In this document: one piece after another, positions 55,133-63,081 of the stretch | Position numbering within the stretch: the stretch's first letter is position 1 | Layout of the letters: every line of letters begins with the position of its first letter | DNA from: CAVZZG01 sp963779685 | GTDB taxonomy: Bacteria > Actinomycetota > Thermoleophilia > Gaiellales > F1-60-MAGs149 | Assembly: GCA_963779685.1 (NCBI GenBank) | Contig: CAVZZG010000003.1 | Coordinates: 2,170,001-2,234,000, forward strand | Direction of reading: 5' to 3' | Length of the DNA: 64,000 bases | Position numbers and translations under genes: made by a program | The notes under the pieces: generated by a model | Databases searched by the model: none | Told to the model about the DNA's origin: nothing | What the model saw: only the letters and a program-made list of their open reading frames with translations

Positions 55133-56434
55133 ATGGCCCGCATCCGGCTCGCGTACCTCGGCGGCGGCTCGACCCGCGCAGCCGGCACCATGGCCTCGTT
55201 CCTGCACTCGGGCGCCGACTTCGACGGCTCCGAGGTCGTCCTGATCGACCTCGACCCGGGCCGGCTCGACCTGATCCGGCGACTGGCGCAGCGCATGGCG
55301 CGAGCGCGAGGGCTGGACATCACGTTCACCGCCACGACCGATCGACGGGCCGGCCTGACGGGCTGCGACGCCGTCCTGTCGAGCTTCCGGCCCGGCGGAT
55401 TCGAAGCCCGCGTGCAGGACGAGCGCATCCCGCTGCGGCACGGCGTCATCGGGCAGGAGACCCAGGGGCCGGGCGGGTTCTTCATGGCGCTGCGGGCGAT
55501 CCACGTGATGCGGGGCGTTGCGGCCGAGCTGGCCGAGGTCGCGCCTGCCGCGCGGGTCTTCAACTACACCAACCCGGTCAACATCGTGGCCGAGGCGTGG
55601 AGCCACAACTCCGAGATCCCGATCGTCTCGCTGTGCGAGGGGCCGATCTACTTCGCGGGCATGATGGCGGAGGCGGCGGGGCTCGATCCCGCGAGGCTCG
55701 ACTCGGTCATGGTCGGGCTCAACCACGGCTCGTGGAGCGTGCGCCACCTCTACGACGGCGAGGATGTGATGCCGCGCCTGACGGAAGCCTTCGAGCGCCG
55801 GGGCGACGATCCGGCGCTGAAGGCCGGCACGCGGCGCATGCTGAGGATCGCCGCCGCGATGGGCGCGATCCCAGCCGAGTACTTCCAGTACTACTACTGT
55901 GAGGACGAGGTGCTCGCCGAACTGCAGGCGAAGCCGACGACCCGGGCCGAGGACATCCTCAGCTGGACGGGCGGCTACTGGGAGCACTACGCCCAGCAGG
56001 CGGAGCTCGACGACCCGGTGCTCGACCCGGGCCAGTCGCGTGGCGGCATCCACGAGCTGGAGCTGGCCATCGACGTCATGGACGCGGTCTTCAACGGCAA
56101 GGACGAGGTGCACCCGGTGAACCTCCCGAACCGCGGCGGTGCGCTCCCGGGGTTCCCGGACGATCTCGTGGTCGAGACGATCGGCCGGTGCGAGGGCGGC
56201 TGGATCGAGCCGATCCCGACGCCGCCGGTGCCGCGCCACGTGCGGGGCCTGGTGGAGGCGCTCGGCGAGTACCAGGCGCTGGCCGGCGAGGTGGGCTGGA
56301 ACGGCACCTGGCGCGACGGTGTGCGGGCGCTGGCCGCGAACCCCCTGGTGCGGACGCTCGACCGGGCGGAGGCGCTGTACCGCGAGCTCGCCGCGGCGCA
56401 CCGCGCCTTCCTGCCGGACCGTCTGCTGCCATGA
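55133..56434 (+). CDS. Glycoside hydrolase family 4 protein, copy 2
   Basis: 433 residues. RIRLAYLGGGSTRAAGTMAS is the NAD motif. GVIGQETQGPGGFFMALRAI near residue 104, VFNYTNPVNIVAEAW near 141, VSLCEGPIYFAGMM near 163 with the Mn-binding Cys, and VMVGLNHGSWSVRHLYDG near 191 with the Mn-binding His complete the GH4 site. The residue after the metal Cys is Glu rather than the usual Asn or Asp of phospho-glucosidases. The BadF-type kinase starts in its stop codon (ATGA), and nagB diverges 17 bp upstream, which suggests an amino-sugar glycoside as substrate. Confidence 0.88.
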   Translation: MARIRLAYLGGGSTRAAGTMASFLHSGADFDGSEVVLIDLDPGRLDLIRRLAQRMARARGLDITFTATTDRRAGLTGCDAVLSSFRPGGFEARVQDERIPLRHGVIGQETQGPGGFFMALRAIHVMRGVAAELAEVAPAARVFNYTNPVNIVAEAWSHNSEIPIVSLCEGPIYFAGMMAEAAGLDPARLDSVMVGLNHGSWSVRHLYDGEDVMPRLTEAFERRGDDPALKAGTRRMLRIAAAMGAIPAEYFQYYYCEDEVLAELQAKPTTRAEDILSWTGGYWEHYAQQAELDDPVLDPGQSRGGIHELELAIDVMDAVFNGKDEVHPVNLPNRGGALPGFPDDLVVETIGRCEGGWIEPIPTPPVPRHVRGLVEALGEYQALAGEVGWNGTWRDGVRALAANPLVRTLDRAEALYRELAAAHRAFLPDRLLP

Positions 56435-57378
56435 AGCCGTGTGTCCTGGGGGTCGACGGCGGTAACACGAAGACGCTCGCGGTGGTCGCCTCGACCGCGG
56501 GCGCCGTCCTCGGCGTCGGCCGCGCCGGCTGCGCCGACATCTACGGCGCCGGCGACCCGGAGCTGGCGATCGCCGAGATCGCGACCGCTGCCGCCGCGGC
56601 CATGTCGGCGGCAGGGGTCGGCGCAGACGACCTCTCGCACGCCGCATTCAGCCTGGCCGGCGCGGACTGGCAGGAGGACACGACGTTCCTGGGGGACGAG
56701 CTGAAGCGCCGCCTCGGGCTCGCGAACGCATCGGTCGTGAACGACGCCATCGGCGCGCTCTGGCTCGGCGGTGCCGATGCGGTCGGCGTCGCGGTGATCG
56801 TCGGCACCGGAGCCGCCATCGGGGCCCGGAACTCGTCGGGCGAGACGTACCATCTCGGCTGGTGGCCCGAGCGCATGGGGGGTGGCGCGCTGGGCGCCGC
56901 CGGGTGGCGTGCCGTGTACCGCAGCCACCTCGGCATCGGCCCCGAGACGAGCCTGACGCCGCGGGCGCTCGCGCTGTACGGCGTCGCCGACCCCATCGGC
57001 CTGCTGCACGAGTTGACGCGCCGCGGCGGCATCGGCATCACCGCGCTGCGCCGGCTGGCGCCGACCGTGCTCGACGAGGCGGCGGCCGGCGACGCCGTTG
57101 CGGCAGAGATCATCGCCGTCCAGGGGGAGCACCTGGCCGAGATCGCCGAGCACTGCGCCGCACGGGTCGGCCTCGCCGGGAGCCGGCACCCGCTGGTGCT
57201 CGCCGGCGGCGTGCTGGCCCACCCGGCATCGGCGTTCCTGATCGATCCCGTCCTGCACCGGCTCCCCGAGGCCGTGCCCGTGCGCCCGGGCCGGCCGCCC
57301 GTGGTCGGCGCGCTGCGGCTGGCCTGCGAGCGAGCCGGAGCGACCCCGTCCGTCGCCGATTTCGCGATCGAGGCATGA
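56431..57378 (+). CDS. BadF/BadG-type ATPase, probable N-acetylglucosamine-like kinase
   Basis: 315 residues, ASKHA fold. CVLGVDGGNTKTLAVVASTA at the start is the phosphate-1 loop, SVVNDAIGALWLGGADAVGV near residue 99 carries the catalytic Asp, and VIVGTGAAIGARNSSGETYH near 121 is the phosphate-2 loop; LVLAGGVLAHPASAFLIDPV near 255 is the adenosine motif. This group includes eukaryote-like GlcNAc kinases and bacterial glucosamine kinases. ATGA coupling to the GH4 gene upstream and the nearby nagB suggest that it makes GlcN-6-P or GlcNAc-6-P. No deacetylase NagA is present in the window. Confidence 0.85.
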   Translation: MKPCVLGVDGGNTKTLAVVASTAGAVLGVGRAGCADIYGAGDPELAIAEIATAAAAAMSAAGVGADDLSHAAFSLAGADWQEDTTFLGDELKRRLGLANASVVNDAIGALWLGGADAVGVAVIVGTGAAIGARNSSGETYHLGWWPERMGGGALGAAGWRAVYRSHLGIGPETSLTPRALALYGVADPIGLLHELTRRGGIGITALRRLAPTVLDEAAAGDAVAAEIIAVQGEHLAEIAEHCAARVGLAGSRHPLVLAGGVLAHPASAFLIDPVLHRLPEAVPVRPGRPPVVGALRLACERAGATPSVADFAIEA

Positions 57379-57887
57379 CCCGGCCGGCGATCCGCCTCCG
57401 GCCGGGCGGTCGCGGCGATGCCGTCGCCCTGGCCGCGATCCTCGCCGAGCCGGAGGTGCGCCGCTGGTGGGGCGAACCCGAACCGGCCAGACGACTGGCC
57501 GCGCGCTTCCGTGGCGCCGACGGCTCGACCCTGCTCGTGATCGAGATCGACGGCAGCGTGGCCGGCGGTATCGAGTACTACGAGGAACTCGAGCCCAACT
57601 ACCGGCACGCGAGCATCGACGTGTACCTCGGCACCGCCTGGCAGGACCACGGCGCGGGCACCGAGGCCGTGCGGATCCTGGCCCGTTTCCTGTTCGACGA
57701 GCGCGGCCACCACCGCATCACCATCGACCCGGCCGTCGACAACCACCGCGCGATCCGCTGCTACGAGAAGGTCGGCTTCCGGGCCGTCGGCGTGATGCGC
57801 GACTACGAGCGCGGCCCGGACGGCGCCTTCCACGACGGCCTGCTCATGGACCTCCTGCGCGGCGACCTCGCCGAGCCTTCACGCTAG
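57375..57887 (+). CDS. GNAT family N-acetyltransferase
   Basis: 170 residues. IRLRPGGRGDAVALAAILAE at the start, IDVYLGTAWQDHGAGTEAVR near residue 78 as the acetyl-CoA loop (a variant of the QxxGxG/A motif), and HHRITIDPAVDNHRAIRCYE near 114 followed by KVGFRAVGVMRDYERG are the RimJ/RimL/AAC(6')-like blocks. It acetylates an amine, possibly an amino sugar given its place directly after the amino-sugar kinase (ATGA overlap). A resistance role is possible but unsupported. It converges on the third GH4 gene with 9 bp between stops. Confidence 0.88.
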   Translation: MTRPAIRLRPGGRGDAVALAAILAEPEVRRWWGEPEPARRLAARFRGADGSTLLVIEIDGSVAGGIEYYEELEPNYRHASIDVYLGTAWQDHGAGTEAVRILARFLFDERGHHRITIDPAVDNHRAIRCYEKVGFRAVGVMRDYERGPDGAFHDGLLMDLLRGDLAEPSR

Positions 57888-57896
57888 TTCTCCTCG

Positions 57897-59240
57897 TCAC
57901 GTTCCCGGCGCGGCGAAGAGCGGCAGGTGCTGCGCGTGGGCGGTGAGGAGGTCGTTCATGAGCGCCGCGGTCTGGTCGAGGTCGAGGCGGGCCTGGGTGG
58001 TGGGGTCGAGCAGGAACGCTGCCATCAGGGCCGAGCGGTCGCCGGTGAGGGCGGCCCGGACGACGTGCTGCTGGAAGGCGACGTAGTGACGGAGGTGGGC
58101 GGCGAGCGCCTCCGGCAGCGGCCCGGGGGCGATCGCCCGGATGCCGTAGCGATTCACGTGGGCGTTGACCTCGACGAAGCAATCGTCCGGGAGGTTCGGG
58201 ATGGCGCCGTTGTTGACGGTGTTGACCACGTGGGTGGTGTTGCGGTTGTCGACGATCGCCTCGATCAGGTCGACCACCTCGATGCCCTCGTCCTCGTCGC
58301 CCGGAGGGAGGTCGGCCAGCGTGACCGGGCCGGCGCCGGGCGCCGTCCAGTGGGCCGCCAGCGCCTCGAGCTGCTGCACGCGGTTGCGTTCGTAGGCCAT
58401 GTCGTGCGTCGTGATGCCGTACCGCATCGCGACGCCCTGGGCGGTGCCCGCGTACGGCTCGGCCAGCCACTGCATCTGCGGGTAGAACTCCACCCAGTGG
58501 CTCCAGCAGTACGGCAGCACGCCGTACGTGTCGAGCGCCCAGCGCACCACCGGATTCGTCGCCCGGGCCCGGACGAGGGGCAGGGCATCCGTGCCGTCGC
58601 GGAGGCGCAGGTCGGTGACGGAGGCGCAGTGGTTGATCCCCGCGACGACGGGCGGCATGGCGATGTCGGCGGCCTCCACGCCCGCCTGGTCGGCCAGCCA
58701 CTCGGCGCTGGACGGATGCGCGGTGCACGAGCACAGGGCGATGGACTTCACCTGCGGCGCGGCTGCGCGCATCGCCAGCGCCTCGATCGGCGCCGGGTTC
58801 GTGTAGTTGAACACCCAGGCGTCCGGGGCGACCTCGGCCACGTTGCGGGCGACCTCGGCCAGGACGGGCGCGTTGCGGAGCGCGCGCATGATGCCGCCCG
58901 GCCCGACGGAGTCGGCGACGTGCATGACGACGCCGTAGCGCCCGGGGATCTCCATGTCGAGCGCCCATGCGTCCATGCCGCCCACCGAGATGGCGGCGAT
59001 CACGAAGTCGGCTCCGGCCAGCGACTCGCGCTGATCGAGCGTGCTGGTGACGGTCAGCCCGCTGCCCTCGCTCGCAACGAGCTTCGAGGCCAGGGCCTGC
59101 ATCACGCCGAGCCGGGCGGCGTCGACGTCCATCAGCGAGATCGTCGCATCCGCGAACACCGGCGACTGGATGAACCGCCGCACCAGTACCGGCACGAAGC
59201 TCGAGCTTCCGCCGCCGATCACCGTGATCTTCAACCCCAT
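57897..59240 (-). CDS. Glycoside hydrolase family 4 (alpha-glucosidase/alpha-galactosidase-like), copy 3
   Basis: 447 residues from ATG 59240. LKITVIGGGSSSFVPVLVRR is the NAD motif, SVGPGGIMRALRNAPVLAEV lies near residue 111, VFNYTNPAPIEALAM near 142, ALCSCTAHPSSAEWL near 165 with the Mn-binding Cys, and VVAGINHCASVTDLRL near 197 with the Mn-binding His. The SSSF start and the long C-terminal region align it with the AglA/MelA branch, which includes enzymes for non-phosphorylated alpha-glycosides. It diverges from the third binding protein, so it probably cleaves the glycoside imported by the 59328-62396 transporter. Confidence 0.88.
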   Translation of the reverse strand: MGLKITVIGGGSSSFVPVLVRRFIQSPVFADATISLMDVDAARLGVMQALASKLVASEGSGLTVTSTLDQRESLAGADFVIAAISVGGMDAWALDMEIPGRYGVVMHVADSVGPGGIMRALRNAPVLAEVARNVAEVAPDAWVFNYTNPAPIEALAMRAAAPQVKSIALCSCTAHPSSAEWLADQAGVEAADIAMPPVVAGINHCASVTDLRLRDGTDALPLVRARATNPVVRWALDTYGVLPYCWSHWVEFYPQMQWLAEPYAGTAQGVAMRYGITTHDMAYERNRVQQLEALAAHWTAPGAGPVTLADLPPGDEDEGIEVVDLIEAIVDNRNTTHVVNTVNNGAIPNLPDDCFVEVNAHVNRYGIRAIAPGPLPEALAAHLRHYVAFQQHVVRAALTGDRSALMAAFLLDPTTQARLDLDQTAALMNDLLTAHAQHLPLFAAPGT

Positions 59241-59254
59241 TGCAGTCCCTTTCG

Positions 59255-59284
59255 TTGCGCTCGTCCGCGGCGAAGCCGTAGTAT
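59255..59284 (+). promoter_or_regulatory. Predicted promoter of the third sugar transporter operon
   Basis: TTGCGC (59255-59260) and TAGTAT (59279-59284) are 18 bp apart, with transcription expected near 59291, about 37 nt before the TTG start of the binding protein. Confidence 0.5.
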
Positions 59285-59327
59285 GGCGAAGCTCCGGACG
59301 GCTCCGGGCGGGATGGAGGAGGAAGCG

Positions 59328-60650
59328 TTGAGCGGGATCAGGCGATCGCTGGCCGTGACGGCCGTGGCCCTCGGAGTGGCGCTCGCCGCCGCGGCATGCG
59401 GAGGTAGCAGCTCGTCGAGCACGAGCACTCCCGCCGCCAGCGGCAGTTCCGCGGGCGCGACCACCGAGAACATCTCCGGTCAGGAGATCACGGTCCTCGT
59501 CCCGTACAAGATCCCGCAGGACATCATCGACAGCTTCACCGCCGCCACCGGCGTGAAGGTCAACTACCAGGTCATCGACTGGGACGCGACTCACGACAAG
59601 CTCGTGGTCGCGAACACGGCGAAGACGTATGTCGCCGACGTCGCCGAGTTCGACTGGTCGTTCACCGGCCAGTTCGCCGGCGCCAAGTGGGTCGAGCCGC
59701 TCGACGGCGTCATCTCGCCGGCGATCATGAGCGACCTGCAGGCGGTGGACGCGGCCTTCACCTCGGGCGGCCACACGTACGCCAGTTGCTTCTCGAACGA
59801 CTTCCGGATCTCGATCTACAACAAGAAGATGTTCGACGCCGCCGGCGTCACGACGTTCCCGGCGACGTTCGACGAGCTCGCGACCGACATGGACAAGCTC
59901 AAGGCCTCGGGCATCAAGTACCCGATGTCGATCCCCATGGCGGCCACCGAGGGCGGCGTGACGCCGTGGTACCTGCTGACGCTCGCCATGGGCGGGCAGC
60001 TGTTCGACGAGAACTTCAAACCGCTCTTCAACCAGCCGGGCAGCGCCGGCATGAACGCGCTTCAGTGGGAGGTCGACGCGATCAAGAAGGGCTGGGTGTC
60101 GCCCGGCTCGGTGTCGCTGAGCGACAACGTCACGTTCGACAAGTTCACCGGGGGCGGTACGTCCATGGTGCTGGCGACGGGCCCTGGCAACCTCGAGACG
60201 GCGAACGACAAGACCCAGTCGAAGATCTCCGGCGACGCCGTGTTCGGCCTCGTGCCCGGCCCCACCGGCCCGGGCGCGTCCTTCGGGCTCCCGGAGGGCC
60301 TGTCGATCCCGGTCACGGCCAAGCACAAGGCGGCGGCCGCGGCCTTCATCGAGTGGTGGCAGAAGCCCGAGAACGCGATCGAGATCTACAAGCAGGAGGG
60401 CATGCTGCCCTGCGGCGCATCGGTGCTGAAGCAGCTCTCCGACAGCGGGCAGCTGTCGGGCGGTGACATCCTCACCCAGCAGGTGGCGAAGGTCGTGCCG
60501 CTCTTCCCGCAGGGCGCGCCGATCTGGTACTCGCAGTTCAGCTCCGACGCCCAGGGCCTGCTGAACTCCGCGGTCAAGGGTGAGATCAGCGTCCAGGACG
60601 CACTCAACCAGCTGGCCGATAGGGCAACGCAGTACGTGCAGGGTTCGTGA
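59328..60650 (+). CDS. Sugar ABC transporter substrate-binding lipoprotein (copy 3)
   Basis: 440 residues from TTG 59328, chosen because GGAGGAGG ends 5 nt upstream; an in-frame ATG at 59313 overlaps that site. The signal peptide RRSLAVTAVALGVALAAAAC ends in a lipobox, followed by a Ser/Thr-rich linker. The mature protein starts EITVLVPYKIPQDIIDSFTA and is a family 1 binding protein not closely related to copies 1 and 2 (FGLPEGLSIPVTAKHKAAAA; WWQKPENAIEIYKQEGMLPC). The two permeases follow. It should deliver the substrate of the divergent GH4 enzyme. Confidence 0.92.
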   Translation: MSGIRRSLAVTAVALGVALAAAACGGSSSSSTSTPAASGSSAGATTENISGQEITVLVPYKIPQDIIDSFTAATGVKVNYQVIDWDATHDKLVVANTAKTYVADVAEFDWSFTGQFAGAKWVEPLDGVISPAIMSDLQAVDAAFTSGGHTYASCFSNDFRISIYNKKMFDAAGVTTFPATFDELATDMDKLKASGIKYPMSIPMAATEGGVTPWYLLTLAMGGQLFDENFKPLFNQPGSAGMNALQWEVDAIKKGWVSPGSVSLSDNVTFDKFTGGGTSMVLATGPGNLETANDKTQSKISGDAVFGLVPGPTGPGASFGLPEGLSIPVTAKHKAAAAAFIEWWQKPENAIEIYKQEGMLPCGASVLKQLSDSGQLSGGDILTQQVAKVVPLFPQGAPIWYSQFSSDAQGLLNSAVKGEISVQDALNQLADRATQYVQGS

Positions 60651-60660
60651 CCTGAACCGC

Positions 60661-61539
60661 ATGCGCCGGCGACCCGGCAGAGAGGCCGCCTACCTGGGTC
60701 CGATGATGGCCGCCCCTGCGGTGGTGGCCGTCGCCGTCCTGATCGTGTATCCGCTGATCCGCGGATTCCAGACGAGCGTCCAGTCCAACGGAGCGCTCTA
60801 CGGTCTCGAGCCCCGCTACGTCGGGCTCAGGAACTACCGGCAGGTGATCCACGACCCCGCGGTCATCAGCGCCGTCCGCCACACGGTGGAGTACCTGCTG
60901 CTCGCGGTCAGCCTCGAGCTCGTCCTGGGCCTCGCGGTGGCGCTCACGCTCCACCGCGTGTTCAAGGGCCGCGGCTTCGTGCTGGCCGTGCTGGTGCTGC
61001 CGTGGGCGCTGCCGTCGGTCGTCAGCGGCGTGCTGTGGCGACGGGTGTTCGATCCCGAGAACGGCATCCTCAACAACGTCCTCATGCAGCTGCACGTCAT
61101 CCACGAGCCGCACGTGTGGCTGGCGAGCGGCCGCTGGGCGATCGCGTTCATCACGCTCGTCCACGTCTGGGGCGTCCTGCCGCTCGTGAGCCTCGCCATG
61201 CTGGCGGGCCTGCAGTCGATTCCCGACGAGGTGTACAGCGCCTCGGCCGTCGACGGCGCCAACCCCTGGCGCCAGTTCCGGTACATCACGCTGCCCCTGT
61301 TGCGGCCGTCGATCGCCATCTCGCTGACGCTCGGCACGCTGCTTGCGATCAGCATCTTCGACGAGATCTACGTGCTGAACGGAACCGCGCTCAACACCCG
61401 ATCGGTCCTGATCGAGGTCTACAACACGACCTTCGCCCACGCCGACTTCGCCCACGGCACGGCGCTGGCCTTCCTGCTCGCGGCCTGCACCGCGCTGTTC
61501 GGCGGCATCTACGTGCTCGGGCTCAGGCGGGCGCGGTGA
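60661..61539 (+). CDS. Sugar ABC transporter permease (MalF type)
   Basis: 292 residues, six helices beginning AAPAVVAVAVLIVYPLIRGF. GLRNYRQVIHDPAVISAVRH near residue 56 and the EAA-like loop, YSASAVDGANPWRQFRYITL, near 195 (a weakened EAA with Ser-Ala-Ser-Ala) identify it. ATG 60661 lies 10 bp after the binding-protein stop. The second permease overlaps its stop by 4 bp. It forms the membrane channel together with that subunit. Confidence 0.92.
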   Translation: MRRRPGREAAYLGPMMAAPAVVAVAVLIVYPLIRGFQTSVQSNGALYGLEPRYVGLRNYRQVIHDPAVISAVRHTVEYLLLAVSLELVLGLAVALTLHRVFKGRGFVLAVLVLPWALPSVVSGVLWRRVFDPENGILNNVLMQLHVIHEPHVWLASGRWAIAFITLVHVWGVLPLVSLAMLAGLQSIPDEVYSASAVDGANPWRQFRYITLPLLRPSIAISLTLGTLLAISIFDEIYVLNGTALNTRSVLIEVYNTTFAHADFAHGTALAFLLAACTALFGGIYVLGLRRAR

Positions 61540-62396
61540 GGCCGTCGCGCACGGGCACCGTGGTGCGCCGGGTCGCCGCCCTGGCGATCGTGATCTGGTC
61601 GCTCGGCCCGCTCGCGCTGGGCGTCCTCACGAGCCTCTCGACCCAGCCGGAGGTGCTCGCCCAGCCGCCGCACTGGGTGCCGCACGACCCGACGCTGAAC
61701 GCCTACCGGGATCTGCTCGGCGGCACCTCCACGCAGCACGCCGGCGGCACGGTCGTCGAGCCGGGCCAGTTCCAGCAGGCGATGCTGGTCAGCACCGAGC
61801 TGGCCGTGATCTCCACGATCCTGATCCTGGTCGTCTCGACGATGGCCGCCTACGCCTTCGCACGGCTGCGCTTCCGCTTCGGCCCGGCCCTCTTCGGCGC
61901 GATCATCGCGACCATGATCGTGCCCATCTTCGTGGTCGTCGTGACGCTGTTCCAGATCATGTCCGACGCCGGTCTCACCGACACCAAGCGCGGTCTGACG
62001 CTGGTCTACCTGGCCACCCTCACCCCGCTCGCGACGTGGCTTCTGTACAACCAGGTGCGCGATCTGCCGAAGGAGCCGGAGGAGTCCGCGCTCATCGACG
62101 GCTGCCGCCGGCTGGAGGCGTTCGCACGGGTGGTCGTGCCGCAGCTGATGTCGGGTATCGCCGCGGTCGCCGCCATCGTGGTGCTGTCCGTCTGGGGCGA
62201 GTTCCTGATCCCACTGCTGCTGACCACGACCGAGAACGCGAAGCCCGTGACGGTGCTGATCACCGAGTACGTCGGCAAGTACACGACGAACTACCCGATC
62301 CTGGCAGCGGCCGGCGTGATGGCGCTGATCCCGCCCGCCATCATCGCGCTGGTGCTCAACCGCCGCATCACGGGCATGCTCTCCGGCTCCTCCTGA
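61536..62396 (+). CDS. Sugar ABC transporter permease (MalG type)
   Basis: 286 residues from GTG 61536. RVAALAIVIWSLGPLALGVL is the first helix. MIVPIFVVVVTLFQIMSDAG near residue 126 and the EAA loop (EPEESALIDGCRRLEAFARV, then VVPQLM) near 179 are typical. Between helices 1 and 2 it carries a longer periplasmic loop (GGTSTQHAGGTVVEPGQFQQ) than the 53226 permease. It is the last gene of the transporter operon; the methyltransferase that follows has its own promoter. Confidence 0.92.
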   Translation: MRPSRTGTVVRRVAALAIVIWSLGPLALGVLTSLSTQPEVLAQPPHWVPHDPTLNAYRDLLGGTSTQHAGGTVVEPGQFQQAMLVSTELAVISTILILVVSTMAAYAFARLRFRFGPALFGAIIATMIVPIFVVVVTLFQIMSDAGLTDTKRGLTLVYLATLTPLATWLLYNQVRDLPKEPEESALIDGCRRLEAFARVVVPQLMSGIAAVAAIVVLSVWGEFLIPLLLTTTENAKPVTVLITEYVGKYTTNYPILAAAGVMALIPPAIIALVLNRRITGMLSGSS

Positions 62397-62398
62397 GC

Positions 62399-62404
62399 TA
62401 CCGT
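62399..62404 (+). promoter_or_regulatory. Leaderless -10 element of the O-methyltransferase gene
   Basis: TACCGT is followed by ggttcg (6 nt) and ATG 62411. It overlaps the region just after the permease stop, so the methyltransferase may be transcribed independently of the transporter operon. Confidence 0.5.
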
Positions 62405-62410
62405 GGTTCG

Positions 62411-63052
62411 ATGATCCTCGACGACGACCTCGACGACTACCTGGTCGGCCTCGTGCCGCCGCGCGACCCGATCCTGGCCGAGATGGAGGAGCAGGGCGGC
62501 CGCGAGGCGGTGCCGATCGTGCCTCCGGAGACCGGCCGGCTGCTCCAGATCCTGACCCGGGCGTGCGGCGCCCGGCGGGTGATCGAGGTCGGCACCGCGA
62601 TCGGCGTCTCGACCATGTGGATCGCGCGAGCGCTGCCCGCCGACGGGCGCATCGTCAGCTTCGACGTCGATCCCGAGCGCCAGGCCACGGCTCGCTCGTA
62701 CCTGGAACGGGCGGGCGTGCTCGACCGGGTCGACCTCCGGCTCGAGCCGGGGATCGACGGCCTCCGGCGGCTTGACGGCACCTATGACATGGCGTTCATC
62801 GACGCCATCAAGACCGAGTATCCGGCGTACCTCGAGCTGATCGTGCCGCTGCTCCGCCCGGGCGGCATGATCCTCATCGACAACGCGCTCATGCGCCGCT
62901 CCGTGCTGCCGGGCGCGGCCGGCGACGCCGGCTTCGGTCCCGCTTCCGTCGAGGCGATGCGGGCGGTCAACGCCTCACTGCGCGACCGCACCGACATCGC
63001 CGGGATGGTGGTGCCCGTCGGCGACGGGCTCATCGTCGCCGTCAAGTCCTGA
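62411..63052 (+). CDS. SAM-dependent O-methyltransferase (CCoAOMT/COMT-like family 3)
   Basis: 213 residues. VIEVGTAIGVSTMWIARALP near residue 60 is the SAM motif I (GxxxGxS form), IVSFDVDPERQATARSYLER near 84 is motif II with the acidic ribose contact, and YDMAFIDAIKTEYPAYLELI near 125 holds the metal-binding Asp, with MILIDNALMR near 155 for the second. This is the layout of caffeoyl-CoA-type, divalent-metal-dependent O-methyltransferases, which methylate catechol-like groups. The acceptor is unknown and nothing nearby suggests one. It is 29 bp from the end of the convergent mannosidase gene. Confidence 0.9.
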   Translation: MILDDDLDDYLVGLVPPRDPILAEMEEQGGREAVPIVPPETGRLLQILTRACGARRVIEVGTAIGVSTMWIARALPADGRIVSFDVDPERQATARSYLERAGVLDRVDLRLEPGIDGLRRLDGTYDMAFIDAIKTEYPAYLELIVPLLRPGGMILIDNALMRRSVLPGAAGDAGFGPASVEAMRAVNASLRDRTDIAGMVVPVGDGLIVAVKS

Positions 63053-63081
63053 ACATCGGCGGGCGCGGCGGCCGAGCGGGC

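Noticed and set aside
57375..57887. The GNAT gene as an aminoglycoside-resistance determinant
   Set aside because: Only the general RimJ/AAC(6')-like fold is seen, and the context is amino-sugar metabolism; no resistance signature can be supported.
57897..60662. A 921-codon minus-strand frame that extends the third GH4 gene upstream
   Set aside because: GH4 homology begins at ATG 59240 with the NAD motif; the extension is antisense to the third binding protein.
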